Of a stretch of 64,000 nucleotides of DNA, positions 37,168-45,996 are shown in pieces. The position numbers were made by a program, and so were the translations under genes. Origin of the DNA: Desulfogranum marinum (GTDB lineage Bacteria; Desulfobacterota; Desulfobulbia; Desulfobulbales; Desulfobulbaceae); contig NZ_JAFFQD010000003.1 in NCBI RefSeq assembly GCF_016918565.1, forward strand, positions 116,437 to 180,436. The letters run 5' to 3'. How positions within the stretch are numbered: position 1 is the stretch's first letter; every line of letters begins with the position of its first letter. Below the pieces are notes generated by a model. That model made no database searches. It was not told where the DNA came from and worked only from the letters and a program-made list of their open reading frames with translations.

Positions 37168-37533
37168 ATGGCAGATGGTAAAATCGTAACCCTGGAAAAA
37201 TCAGAGGTTCTTAAGCACACCTCCCAACCTAAAGTTAACCCTAAGACTGGAGAGCCGCACGCTAACAACTGGACTTACTTTGAGCACAGTTCAGGAAATT
37301 TTAAGTCCGGTATCTGGGATTGTACAGCAGGCAGCTGGGAACACAACCACCCCAAACTTGAGTTCTGCTATATTGTTGAAGGCAGTGTCAAGGTTATAGA
37401 AAAAGACGGCCCAACCCATGTCTATAATGCCGGTGATGCTTTTGTAGTGCCCAAGGGAACACCAGTGACCTGGGTTGTAGATGACTACGCCAAAAAGATT
37501 TTTGTTTCCGCCGCCCACCTGGAAGGGGAATAA
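37168..37533 (+). CDS. Cupin protein (DUF861-like)
   Basis: 121 residues with a single cupin fold. Motif 1 is in WDCTAGSWEHNHPKLEFCYI (with the E and H residues that could bind metal), motif 2 in NAGDAFVVPKGTPVTW. The family (Cupin_3) includes EutQ-like and ureidoglycine-type enzymes and many proteins of unknown role next to amine oxidases. It is the last gene of the operon, ended by a strong terminator. It could bind or isomerise an imine or aldehyde product (inference). Confidence 0.8.
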   Translation: MADGKIVTLEKSEVLKHTSQPKVNPKTGEPHANNWTYFEHSSGNFKSGIWDCTAGSWEHNHPKLEFCYIVEGSVKVIEKDGPTHVYNAGDAFVVPKGTPVTWVVDDYAKKIFVSAAHLEGE

Positions 37534-37563
37534 GTATCTTCAGATCTCCCTTCACGCAGTGTA

Positions 37564-37606
37564 TAGGGGCAATAAAACCAACGCGGTTTTATTGCCCCTA
37601 TTTTTT
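37564..37606 (+). terminator. Rho-independent terminator of the oxidase operon
   Basis: Perfect 16-bp stem TAGGGGCAATAAAACC / GGTTTTATTGCCCCTA with a 5-base loop and six T. Confidence 0.93.
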
Positions 37607-37818
37607 ATCGCAGCGCTACCACATTGAGGTTCTCCGCGATAATTGCCCTACTTTTTCTCTCTGACAAGACTCCTTTTTTTCGCAATAATATCCTTCCACG
37701 ATCGACTTAAAGGTTCCGCCGTAACTCATTGAAATAATTGAAACACCTCGTTCCAGTTAGTTACCGGTCGCCTTACTGCCGTTTTTTTATCACAAAAAGA
37801 AGGAGAATATATAAAATT

Positions 37819-37849
37819 CCCTTGACAGATATCTGGTGTGTGATATATC
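37819..37849 (+). promoter_or_regulatory. Shared promoter/operator element A, copy 2 (xsc promoter)
   Basis: Matches 32848-32878 in 28 of 31 positions: TTGACA (37822-37827), 16-bp spacer, TATATC (37844-37849). In addition ATCTG ... CAGAT form an inverted repeat across the -10 region. The xsc start codon is 95 bp downstream, after GGAGG. The remaining sequence between 37607 and 37818 contains no gene. Confidence 0.7.
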
Positions 37850-37943
37850 AGATCGTATGGTTATTCATTAACAACCTGCTCAAAAAGGCAGGTCTCTGCC
37901 CCTGTAAAATCAGGGTAAGCAAATATACAACGGAGGTTTTCCA

Positions 37944-39731
37944 ATGGCTAAAATCAAGATGACCACAGAAGAGGCGTTCATCAAGGTTCTCCAGATGCAC
38001 GGAATTGAGCACGCGTTCGGTATCATCGGATCTGCAATGATGCCTGTTTCAGACCTTTTCCCCAAAGCTGGAATCACTTTCTGGGACTGTGCGCATGAAG
38101 GTAACGCTGGTATGATGTCTGATGGTTACACTCGCGCATCCGGAAAAATGTCCATGATGATTGCGCAGAATGGTCCTGGTATCACTAACTTTGTAACTCC
38201 AGTAAAAACCGCTTACTGGAACCATACCCCACTGCTGCTTGTAACTCCTCAGGCTGCGAATATGGCTATGGGACAGGGCGGTTTCCAGGAAGTTCCCCAG
38301 ATGGCTGCTTTCGAAGATATGGTTGCTTACCAGGAAGAAGTACTTCACCCTTCGCGTATCGCTGAAGTACTCAACCGTGTAATCATTCAGGCTAAACGTG
38401 CCTCAGCTCCTGCACAGATCAACGTACCCCGTGACTTCTGGACCCAGGAAATTGAGATTGAACTGCCTGTTATCGTTGACTTTGAGCTCCCGGCAGGTGG
38501 TGCTGATGCCATTGCCAAGGCAGCGGATCTGCTCTCCAACGCTAAATTCCCAGTTATCCTTAACGGCGGCGGCGTAGTTATCGGTGGTGCTATCGATGAC
38601 TCCAAAGCACTGGCTGAAAAACTTGATGCTGCTGTGTGTTGCGGTTATCAGCACAACGATGCCTTCCCGGGAAGCCATCCTCTGCACACCGGAACTCTGG
38701 GTTACAACGGATCTCGCGCTGCCATGGAATTGATCTCCAAGGCTGACGTTGTTCTCGCTCTCGGAACCCGCCTCAACCCATTTTCCACCCTTCCTGGATA
38801 CGGTCTCGAGTACTGGCCTGAAAATGCAGAAGTAATTCAGGTGGACATCAATCCTAACCGCATCGGTCTGACCAAAAAGCTGGCTGTCGGCATTGTTGGT
38901 GACGCCAAGAAAGTTGCACAGTCGATTCTCGGACAGCTTTCCGCTACCGCTGGTGACGCAGACCGCGAACAAAGAAAAGCTGTCATCGCCAAAACCAAAG
39001 CGGACTGGGCTGCAGACCTCGCAACCATGGATCACGAAGCTGATGATGAGGGAACCACCTGGAACGCACGTGCTCAAAAAGCTGATCCGGACAAAATCAC
39101 CTCTCGCATGGCATGGCGTGCAATCGTTGAAGCACTTCCTGAAAACGCTATTATCTCCGGTGATATCGGCAACAGCTGTGCTCTTGGTGCTGCCTACCCT
39201 ACTTTTGAAGAAGGTCGCAAATACCTTGCTCCCGGCATGTTCGGACCTTGTGGTTACGGTTTTCCGGCCATCTGTGGTGCTAAGATAGCTAAGCCTGACG
39301 TTCCTGTCGTTGGTTTTGCCGGCGATGGTGCATTCGGTATCTCCATGAACGAAATGGTTTCCTGTGGCCGTGATTCCTGGCCGGCAGTTACCATGGTTAT
39401 TTTCCGTAACTACCACTGGGGTGCGGAAAAGCGTAACACAACTCTCTGGTATGATGACAACTTCGTAGGCACCGAGTTGGACCGCAACGTATCTTACGCC
39501 GGTATTGCTAAGGCATGTGGCGTTGAAGGCGTACAGGTTAAAAGCATGGAAGAAGTTACCGAAGCATTGAAAGCTGCCGTCAAGGCGCAGATGGAAGAAG
39601 GAAAAACCACTTTCATCGAAATTCTGACCAACATGGAATTGGGCGAACCTTTCCGCCGTGACGCCATGAAAAAACCTGTTGCAGTTGCAGGCATTGACAA
39701 AGCTGACATGTGCCCTCAGCAGGGAGCATAA
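37944..39731 (+). CDS. xsc: Sulfoacetaldehyde acetyltransferase
   Basis: ThDP-dependent enzyme: sulfoacetaldehyde plus phosphate gives acetyl phosphate and sulfite. The 595-residue protein has the family size and the three ThDP-enzyme domains. The N-terminal domain has HGIEHAFGIIGSAMMPVSDL and the catalytic glutamate region AHEGNAGMMSDGYTRASG. The ThDP-binding motif is VGFAGDGAFGISMNEMVSCG followed by FRNYHWGAEKRNTTLW. The specific calls IGSAMMPVSD and FGPCGYGFP are Xsc-like rather than acetolactate synthase. Codon use is rich in GCT/GTT/CGT compared with neighbours, which suggests high expression. Directly upstream of tpa and ald. Confidence 0.93.
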   Translation: MAKIKMTTEEAFIKVLQMHGIEHAFGIIGSAMMPVSDLFPKAGITFWDCAHEGNAGMMSDGYTRASGKMSMMIAQNGPGITNFVTPVKTAYWNHTPLLLVTPQAANMAMGQGGFQEVPQMAAFEDMVAYQEEVLHPSRIAEVLNRVIIQAKRASAPAQINVPRDFWTQEIEIELPVIVDFELPAGGADAIAKAADLLSNAKFPVILNGGGVVIGGAIDDSKALAEKLDAAVCCGYQHNDAFPGSHPLHTGTLGYNGSRAAMELISKADVVLALGTRLNPFSTLPGYGLEYWPENAEVIQVDINPNRIGLTKKLAVGIVGDAKKVAQSILGQLSATAGDADREQRKAVIAKTKADWAADLATMDHEADDEGTTWNARAQKADPDKITSRMAWRAIVEALPENAIISGDIGNSCALGAAYPTFEEGRKYLAPGMFGPCGYGFPAICGAKIAKPDVPVVGFAGDGAFGISMNEMVSCGRDSWPAVTMVIFRNYHWGAEKRNTTLWYDDNFVGTELDRNVSYAGIAKACGVEGVQVKSMEEVTEALKAAVKAQMEEGKTTFIEILTNMELGEPFRRDAMKKPVAVAGIDKADMCPQQGA

Positions 39732-39736
39732 GTCCT

Positions 39737-39761
39737 GGTTTATTTAATAATTAAATAAACC
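39737..39761. repeat. Perfect palindrome after xsc
   Basis: GGTTTATTTAAT-A-ATTAAATAAACC starts six bases after the xsc stop. AT-rich stem; it may stabilise the xsc mRNA end. Confidence 0.6.
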
Positions 39762-39772
39762 TTTATGCTGAC

Positions 39773-39838
39773 AAAAGGCACTTGCCGGCCGATATCGGTT
39801 GACAACAAAACCACATATTTTTCTGGCAGTGCCTTTTT
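39773..39838 (+). terminator. Probable terminator or processing hairpin between xsc and tpa
   Basis: AAAAGGCACTTGCC pairs with GGCAGTGCCTTTTT, with a long loop, ending in a T tract. Some transcription probably reads on into tpa, since no separate strong promoter is evident before tpa. Confidence 0.6.
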
Positions 39839-39909
39839 ACATAGCAGGTAATTTAACTCACACTTTCTTATAAAAGCATCCCTTATTCATATACTAGGGA
39901 GGAGACCCC

Positions 39910-41307
39910 ATGGTAACATCAAAAGATTGGTTGGAATACGATACTGAAGAAATGGTAAAGGCTGATAAAGATGCTCTCTGGCATCACCTGAAGCCGCACA
40001 AAGTATTTGAAAGCCAGGAACAGATGATTATCGTCGAAGGCCAGGGCCTGATGGTAAAAGATATTCGCGGCAAGGAATATCTCGATGCAACCTCTGGAGG
40101 TGTTTGGAGTGTTATGGTCGGATACGGCCGTGATTCCATTGCTGATGCCGTTTGTGCTCAACTGAAAAAAATGCCTTACTTTGCCGGCGTGTTCGGCAAC
40201 ATTCCTTCCATTAAATTTGCCCAGACCCTGCTTGAAAAACTTCCTCGGATGGACAAGGTCTACTTCTCCAATTCAGGTTCAGAGGCAAACGAAAAAGCAT
40301 TTAAGATTATTCGTCAGGCTTCGCGCATCAGCCCTGAGCGCAAAGGTAAGTACAAGATCATGTATCGTGATCGAGACTACCATGGCACCACCATTGGCGC
40401 AATGAGCGCTACCGGGCAAGCTCAGCGTAAACAGGATTTTGGTCCTTTTGTTGAAGGCTTTGTCGAATTCCCTCATTGTGCATGCTACCGCTGCCCCTAT
40501 GACAAAAAATACGGTGAATGTGACATCGAGTGTGCACGAAAAGTAGAGGACGTTATCCTCAAGGAAGGTGCTGACACCATCGGAGGCTTGATTGTTGAGC
40601 CGATCACCGCAGGCGGTGGCATCCTCAAGCCTGTCAAAGAATACTATCCAATCCTTCAGGAAATCTGCAAGAAATACGATATCTGGATGATTATGGATGA
40701 GGTAGTTTGTGGCTTTGGTCGTACCGGTAAGTTCTGGGGACATGAGCATTTTGACGTAGACCCGGACATTATCACCATGGCTAAAGGCTTGGCAAGCTCC
40801 TACGAAGCACTGTCCGCAACAGTTGTTAAGCAACATGTATACGATGTTTTCCTCAATGATCCCAGCAACGAAAACGACCGCCTGAACTACTTCCGCGACA
40901 TCAGTACCTATGGTGGCTGCACTTCTGCAATGACAGCTGCTCTTGAAAGTACTAGAATCATTGATGATGAAAACCTGGTTGAAAACAGTCGGGTTATAGG
41001 CGAATACCTCCTCGAAAGACTGGAAGAGCTGAAAAAATATGATGTTGTTGGTGACGTCCGCGGCCAGGGACTTTTTGGCGGTGTTGAATTTGTTACCGAC
41101 CAGGCAACCAAAGCACCTATCACCGAAGGCCAGATGGCTACCCTGATGGGTAATGTTCTGGGCCAGGGGGTTATTGTCGGTCGTACCAATTCCAGCTTCC
41201 ATGGCCTAAACAATATCATGAATTTTGCTCCATGTCTGATTATCACCAAGGAGCAGGTTGATACAATAGTAGGCGCGGTAGCGGCTGCCATAGAAAAAAC
41301 TTTTTAA
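39910..41307 (+). CDS. tpa: Taurine--pyruvate aminotransferase
   Basis: PLP enzyme: taurine plus pyruvate gives sulfoacetaldehyde and L-alanine. 465 residues, class III aminotransferase. Visible: YFSNSGSEANEKAFKIIRQA, DYHGTTIGAMSATGQ, IVEPITAGGGI, WMIMDEVVCGFGRTGKFWG (PLP-ring Asp) and MAKGLASSYEALSAT with the PLP lysine. A Cys-rich stretch, FPHCACYRCPYDKKYGECD, is as in the Bilophila/Desulforhopalus Tpa group. Preceded by GGGAGGAG. Followed after 28 bases by ald, which recycles its alanine. Confidence 0.93.
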   Translation: MVTSKDWLEYDTEEMVKADKDALWHHLKPHKVFESQEQMIIVEGQGLMVKDIRGKEYLDATSGGVWSVMVGYGRDSIADAVCAQLKKMPYFAGVFGNIPSIKFAQTLLEKLPRMDKVYFSNSGSEANEKAFKIIRQASRISPERKGKYKIMYRDRDYHGTTIGAMSATGQAQRKQDFGPFVEGFVEFPHCACYRCPYDKKYGECDIECARKVEDVILKEGADTIGGLIVEPITAGGGILKPVKEYYPILQEICKKYDIWMIMDEVVCGFGRTGKFWGHEHFDVDPDIITMAKGLASSYEALSATVVKQHVYDVFLNDPSNENDRLNYFRDISTYGGCTSAMTAALESTRIIDDENLVENSRVIGEYLLERLEELKKYDVVGDVRGQGLFGGVEFVTDQATKAPITEGQMATLMGNVLGQGVIVGRTNSSFHGLNNIMNFAPCLIITKEQVDTIVGAVAAAIEKTF

Positions 41308-41335
41308 CTACTAATAATTGAGTGGAGATCAAACA

Positions 41336-42448
41336 ATGATCGTCGGTATATTAAAAGAAATAAAAATTGCGGAAAAAAGGGTCAGCATGTTACCTGGTGG
41401 GGTCATTGAGATGGTTCGCAATGGTCATGAAGTGCTGGTTGAAAAAGATGCCGGACTTGGTGCAGGATACCCCGATGCTGAGTATGTAACAGCAGGTGCT
41501 ACCATTGTTGAAACCCCTGCAGAAATCTATGCCAAGTCTGACATGGTTATGCATGTGAAGGAACCACAGCCTTCTGAATATGACATGATTCGTGAAGACC
41601 AGATCGTTTTCACCTACCTGCATCTTGCAGCAGATGAGCCACAGACAAATGCACTGGTCAAGTCTAAATCCATTGCCATAGCCTATGAAACCATTGAAAA
41701 AGACAACGGCTCTCTGCCTTTGCTGGTTCCGATGAGTGAAGTTGCGGGTCGCATGGCAACCCAGGAAGCTGCCAAATTCATCGAAATGCCACAGGGCGGG
41801 CGCGGTATCCTGCTCGGCGGAGTAACCGGTGTTGAGCCGGGAACCGTGGTTGTTATCGGCGGCGGTGTTGTCGGTATGAACGCTGCGAAAATGGCATGTG
41901 GTCTCGGTGCTAAAGTGTACATCCTCGACCGCAATCTGGAAAGACTTGCCTATCTTGACGATATAATGCCTGCCAACTGCTTCCCTGTCATGTCTGACGA
42001 AGTAACCCTGCGCAAGCTGCTCAAGGATGCGGATGTTGTTATTGGTGCTGTTTTGGTAGCTGGTGCGAAAGCTCCCAAACTACTCACCAGAGATATGCTC
42101 AAGGATATGAAAGACGGTTCTGTTATCGTTGATGTTGCTATCGACCAGGGCGGATGTTTTGAGACCTCAAAAGCAACCACCCACGATGAACCTACCTTTG
42201 TTGTTGACGGTGTTATCCACTACTGTGTTGCCAACATGCCTGGTGCGGTTGCCAGAACCTCCACCCGTGCATTGACCAATGCAACCCTCCCCTACGCAAT
42301 CGAGATTGCTAACAAGGGTTGGAAAGCAGCAATGCAGGAAAACAATGAAATCAAATTAGGTGCGAACGTCATTAAAGGTGCAGTTACCTTTAAGGCAGTT
42401 GCTGAGGCCTTTGACCTGGAGTACACCCCGGTTGACAAATTTCTGTAA
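41336..42448 (+). CDS. ald: Alanine dehydrogenase
   Basis: NAD-dependent oxidation of L-alanine to pyruvate and ammonium, regenerating the amino acceptor for Tpa. 370 residues from ATG 41336 (GGAG 8 bases upstream); the ATG at 41318 is less likely. Family blocks: MIVGILKEIKIAEKRVSMLP, the active-site MHVKEPQPSEYD, FTYLHLAADEP, and the NAD loop VVIGGGVVGMNAAKMACGLG. C-terminal DGVIHYCVANMPGAVARTST is typical. Together with xsc and tpa this gives a complete taurine-to-acetyl-phosphate module. Confidence 0.95.
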   Translation: MIVGILKEIKIAEKRVSMLPGGVIEMVRNGHEVLVEKDAGLGAGYPDAEYVTAGATIVETPAEIYAKSDMVMHVKEPQPSEYDMIREDQIVFTYLHLAADEPQTNALVKSKSIAIAYETIEKDNGSLPLLVPMSEVAGRMATQEAAKFIEMPQGGRGILLGGVTGVEPGTVVVIGGGVVGMNAAKMACGLGAKVYILDRNLERLAYLDDIMPANCFPVMSDEVTLRKLLKDADVVIGAVLVAGAKAPKLLTRDMLKDMKDGSVIVDVAIDQGGCFETSKATTHDEPTFVVDGVIHYCVANMPGAVARTSTRALTNATLPYAIEIANKGWKAAMQENNEIKLGANVIKGAVTFKAVAEAFDLEYTPVDKFL

Positions 42449-42488
42449 ACCACCTCTGAAGTTGTGATATTTTATACTTTCCTGTCAC

Positions 42489-42516
42489 TTGACATCATCT
42501 TACAGTGTTGTAGGAT
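42489..42516 (+). promoter_or_regulatory. Predicted promoter of gntR regulator 1
   Basis: CTTGACA at 42488-42494 and TAGGAT at 42511-42516 with a 16-bp spacer, the same spacing as both shared element-A promoters. No strong palindrome is visible. Confidence 0.4.
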
Positions 42517-42573
42517 ATGGATTTTTGCTGGCAGGGAAGTATAACTTTTGAATTGATTGGAAAGGAAAAAGCT

Positions 42574-43248
42574 ATGGGTGCATTAAAATTTTCGTCTCTG
42601 AGTGAACAAGTCTACGCCTATTTACGTACAGAGATGATTAATGGAAACCTTACCCCTGGCTCAACCATTAATATCGGAGAAATCGCCTCTGAACTTGGTA
42701 TCAGCAAAACCCCGCTTCGCGATGCGTTGATTCATCTTGAACTCGAGGGCTTTGTCACCATTATCCCAAGGCGTGGGGTATTGGTCAACGAACTCAAAAT
42801 AAGCGACGTCAAAAATGCCTACGAGGCAGTCGGCCTCATTGAAGCTTTCATTGTTGAAAAAGGGATTGAGCACATTACCTCATCTCACATTCAGGAGTTG
42901 CAAAAACTCAATGAGATCATGATCAAAGATATCCAAAACAACGATTTTTCCAGGATCTTTGAAACAAACCTTGAATTTCATAGCGTCTATGTTGACAGTT
43001 CCGACAATGAGCTGCTGCAAAAATTCATTCTCCCTATCAAACACCGCTTATACGATTTTCCTCGCCACAATTTTATTCCTGAATGGGAGATGCGAAACTG
43101 TGAAGAACACAGACAGTTTATCGAGCAACTGAAAAAAGGAAACGGCAAGGAGGCAGGCTCAATCCTGAGGGATAAGCACTGGTCATATGAATATCAAAAA
43201 GACTTCATTTATGCCTTTTACAAAAAGAACGTGAAGATGCCAGACTAA
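42574..43248 (+). CDS. GntR-family regulator with FCD domain (regulator 1)
   Basis: 224 residues from ATG 42574 (GGAAAGG just upstream). N-terminal winged helix (about 1-70): LSEQVYAYLRTEMINGNLTP and IASELGISKTPLRDALIHLE, the recognition helix, then GFVTIIPRRGVLV. C-terminal FCD helical bundle with likely ligand/metal residues in NLEFHSVYVD, CEEHRQF and DKHWSYEY. It lies directly after ald, so it is the likely controller of the taurine genes and oxidase operon. It is paralogous to the regulator at 50092 (shared YDFPR motif). Confidence 0.88.
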   Translation: MGALKFSSLSEQVYAYLRTEMINGNLTPGSTINIGEIASELGISKTPLRDALIHLELEGFVTIIPRRGVLVNELKISDVKNAYEAVGLIEAFIVEKGIEHITSSHIQELQKLNEIMIKDIQNNDFSRIFETNLEFHSVYVDSSDNELLQKFILPIKHRLYDFPRHNFIPEWEMRNCEEHRQFIEQLKKGNGKEAGSILRDKHWSYEYQKDFIYAFYKKNVKMPD

Positions 43249-43496
43249 GGCCGCTTCTTTTTATTAAAAGCCTCGATACACCTCGCGTTGCCTCACTATT
43301 GTTCTATCTTCCATATTCTTTGGATAGAATAAATTAAGGCGAGTATTGCCTTAATCCGCAAAATAGTATTCCGGTGCACTATCAATATACCTTTCTGGTA
43401 CCCCCTGTTGTTCCAATGATCGACATAGCTGGTTTCTCTTCTGAAATTCCCTGCTATGCTCTTTCCCTTCACATAGTTCTTTCAAGGGTCTTCTAA

Positions 43497-43732
43497 CCTG
43501 GATTTCTCATCAGTTCAGGCAGCGCCAGGTTCAAAGTTTTTGGTAATAAATAGGTAAGCGCAGACTCCGATAGTCGCCTATATTCATTGCCAAAATACTG
43601 AAGAAAATGGTGCTGGACGGACTGACCTTTGGTGAACATTGTGAAAAACTTTCAACTTCATCTTAGTTTGTATAACATATAAAAATTGTTTGTAATTTGA
43701 CAGGTTGACACTATGTTCATGAGAAATTCGGG
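43497..43732. mobile_element. MITE-like element, copy 2 (IS1380-type ends)
   Basis: 236 bp, starting CCTGGATTTCTCATCAGTTC and ending ATGAGAAATTCGGG. It is flanked by a perfect 4-bp duplication CTAA (43493-43496 and 43733-43736). It aligns along its length with the copy at 25590, apart from a 17-base extra segment near the centre (GGTAAGCGCAGACTCC region). No transposase gene. Confidence 0.75.
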
Positions 43733-43775
43733 CTAAGCCACCTGCTGGCTAATGTCCTTCTGTCCTGATTCAATT

Positions 43776-43850
43776 GATGTTTTTTCGCAGATCAAGCACA
43801 GCCATATGACTGGTGTCGGAGTAGACGCTGACCTGCGAGCATTGTTTTTT
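43776..43850. repeat. Dispersed repeat, family 2, copy 1
   Basis: About 75 bp that align with 52421-52499. Shared blocks: CAGCCATAT, GGAGTAG/AGAGTAG and TGCGAGCATT followed by a T run. Probably the end of a decayed insertion element. Confidence 0.45.
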
Positions 43851-44134
43851 GAAAAAAAGGACAACACAGGTGAAAAGACATTATCCAACAGTCTCCTAGA
43901 CATTTTTTTCTCATACCCAGCTACTTGCTGATCACTCTACTTCCCTCACCATCGCTCAACGATCTCTCCTTTTTTCTACAGCTTACGGTCATTTCTAACA
44001 GTGTCTTGTCGAGCAAACAAGACCTGTCAGCAACTTTTCTTTTAATATCCGCAGGTTCTATCTTTACCGAAAAAAGAGCAACTTCTGATTTTCTCAAGAC
44101 AGGCTGAAAGCCCTCTCGAACGCCAAGAAAATAC

Positions 44135-44177
44135 TTGACATCTTGTGATACATTGTACTAGATATCTAATATATTAG
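44135..44177 (+). promoter_or_regulatory. Promoter/operator element B, copy 1 (TRAP genes)
   Basis: TTGACA at 44135-44140, with the downstream region covered by two overlapping palindromes: TAGATATCTA (44159-44168) and CTAATATATTAG (44166-44177), sharing three bases. This gives three half-sites TAG-4-CTA-6-TAG. The same palindrome CTAATATATTAG occurs before the aldehyde dehydrogenase gene. The transcript leader to dctM would be about 470 bases long. Confidence 0.65.
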
Positions 44178-44639
44178 ACTTCTTCATGAGCATAATTGAT
44201 ACATAAACAAAGACTATATCAGAAACATAGATACCGTTTTTTTTATGTTCAAAAGTCAAGAAATACTTGAGTGAAAATACGCAGAAAAAGTCACTTTTTT
44301 TGTTAAAAAGAGAAAGTAAGACCTTACTGAGTTGCGCCTTTTATGTTGGTTACCCACAGCCCAGTCTCAACAAATATTATCAAACCACATTGCAACGAAC
44401 TGATGTTCGATGCTTATCCTATTTGCCCCTTTCCTATTGGCTTTCAGCCCAAAACAAAAAATTGTTCCGTCAGCATCGTTGCTGAGGAAAACTCACGTGT
44501 CTTTTTGTTTAGCAGGCTTAAGGTTGTACCATTGAAAGACAGACATAAGTGCTGAGCACTAGAAATAGAAACTACTCACAGCGCCGTGAGTTAGAGCAGG
44601 AAACCAAATGGAGTTAACGAGGAGAAACAAGGAGAAACG

Positions 44640-45947
44640 ATGAGTATTGAATTAATCACCCTATTATACTTTGGTTGCCTGTTTATCGGGCTCTTTTTAG
44701 GGCTACCAGTTGCCCTGGGATTGGGAGGCACAGCGGTTGCTTTCGCGTTCTTTTTTGAGCCGCGTGCTCTGTTAGCTATCCCCAGTGCTTTTTACTACAC
44801 TCCATGGAACCATGTACTTGTGACGGTTCCATTATTTTTATTCATGGGGAGCCTTATTCGATTTTCCGGAATCGCAGAAGCCGCATATGATGCGGTGTAT
44901 AAGCTAATCGGTCACATCCATGGCGGCCTTGCCATGGGAACGGTTATGGTGTGTACTATTTTTGCAGCCATCACCGGTATTACCCCGCCAGCGACGATCA
45001 CCATGGGCCAAATCGCCTACCCGTCGATGATGAAGTACAAATACAAACGAAACATTGCCATCGGTTCCATCGGCGCTGGTGGAGCACTTGGGGCGCTCAT
45101 CCCACCCAGTGTTCCTTTTATTTTCTACGGGCTGCTTGCAAAAGTATCCATCGGCGGCCTGTTTCTTGGGGGCGTCCTTCCTGGTTTGATGTTGGCGACC
45201 TTTTACATCATCTACATTGGTGTACGTTGTAAAATCCAACCTCATATGGGCCCTGCAATCCCAGAAGATGAAAAATTTACTGTCGGTGAAAAAATACAGG
45301 CTGTTGTCGCTATTTGGCCATTCGTGCTCTTGGTTATCATCGTCCTTGGTGCTATTTGGGGCGGAATCGCCACCCCTGCAGAAGCTGCCGCATTCGGAGC
45401 CACCGGTTCTTGTCTTATCAACGCTGTTTATGGCAAACTCACATGGAAAGTATTTAAAGATTCCCTGGAAACAACCCTCAAACTTTCCGGCATGGGTCTG
45501 TGGATTCTGATCGGTGCAAATGTTTATCTCAACGTCTTCAACTCCTTGGGGTGCCAGGAATTGGTAACTTCCATGGTCCTTGGTATGCCTGGTGGCGAAA
45601 ACGGCATCCTGCTGATGATGATGTTTATTATCCTGCTGCTTGGCATGGTTATGGATGACTGGGCAATCATCATGCTCTGTACGCCTCTCTACATCCCCAT
45701 TATTAATGAACTGGGTATCGACAAACTCTGGTTTGGTGTTCTCTTTATCGTTAACATCCAGATTGCCTACCTTACTCCTCCCTTTGGATTTGTTCTGTTC
45801 TGGATCAAGAGTATCCTGCCACCGGATGTCAGCATGGGCGATGTATATAAATCTGTTTGGCCGTTCATTTGCCTGCAGGTACTTGGTTTGGCATTGGTTT
45901 ACATTTTCCCACAGATCGCGTTATGGCTTCCAAGCCTGATGAATTAA
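44640..45947 (+). CDS. dctM: TRAP transporter large permease (DctM)
   Basis: 435 residues and about 12 membrane helices. Family motifs: FLGLPVALGLGGTAVAFAFF near the N-terminus, HGGLAMGTVMVCTIFAAITG, GAGGALGALIPPSVPFIFYG, GIATPAEAAAFGATG and LGMVMDDWAIIMLCTPLYIP. It moves the substrate with sodium coupling. Preceded by GGAGAAAC. Order dctM-dctQ-dctP. The substrate is unknown but context suggests taurine or an N-substituted taurine. Confidence 0.95.
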   Translation: MSIELITLLYFGCLFIGLFLGLPVALGLGGTAVAFAFFFEPRALLAIPSAFYYTPWNHVLVTVPLFLFMGSLIRFSGIAEAAYDAVYKLIGHIHGGLAMGTVMVCTIFAAITGITPPATITMGQIAYPSMMKYKYKRNIAIGSIGAGGALGALIPPSVPFIFYGLLAKVSIGGLFLGGVLPGLMLATFYIIYIGVRCKIQPHMGPAIPEDEKFTVGEKIQAVVAIWPFVLLVIIVLGAIWGGIATPAEAAAFGATGSCLINAVYGKLTWKVFKDSLETTLKLSGMGLWILIGANVYLNVFNSLGCQELVTSMVLGMPGGENGILLMMMFIILLLGMVMDDWAIIMLCTPLYIPIINELGIDKLWFGVLFIVNIQIAYLTPPFGFVLFWIKSILPPDVSMGDVYKSVWPFICLQVLGLALVYIFPQIALWLPSLMN

Positions 45948-45996
45948 ACGACGATCATAGAAATCTACAACAAAGATACTTTTAGGGAGAATACTA

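Larger units (their letters stand above)
43249..44134. other. Non-coding gap with mobile-element remnants
   Basis: About 890 bp without a supported gene. It contains MITE copy 2 (43497-43732) and repeat family 2 copy 1 (43776-43850). The small open frames at 43925 and 44267 lack family likeness and ribosome binding sites. The gap separates the xsc-tpa-ald-gntR block from the transporter genes and looks like an insertion hot spot. Confidence 0.5.

Noticed and set aside
43925..44485. Two small open frames (60 and 72 codons) before the TRAP genes
   Set aside because: No ribosome binding sites, no family likeness, and the operator array lies between them.
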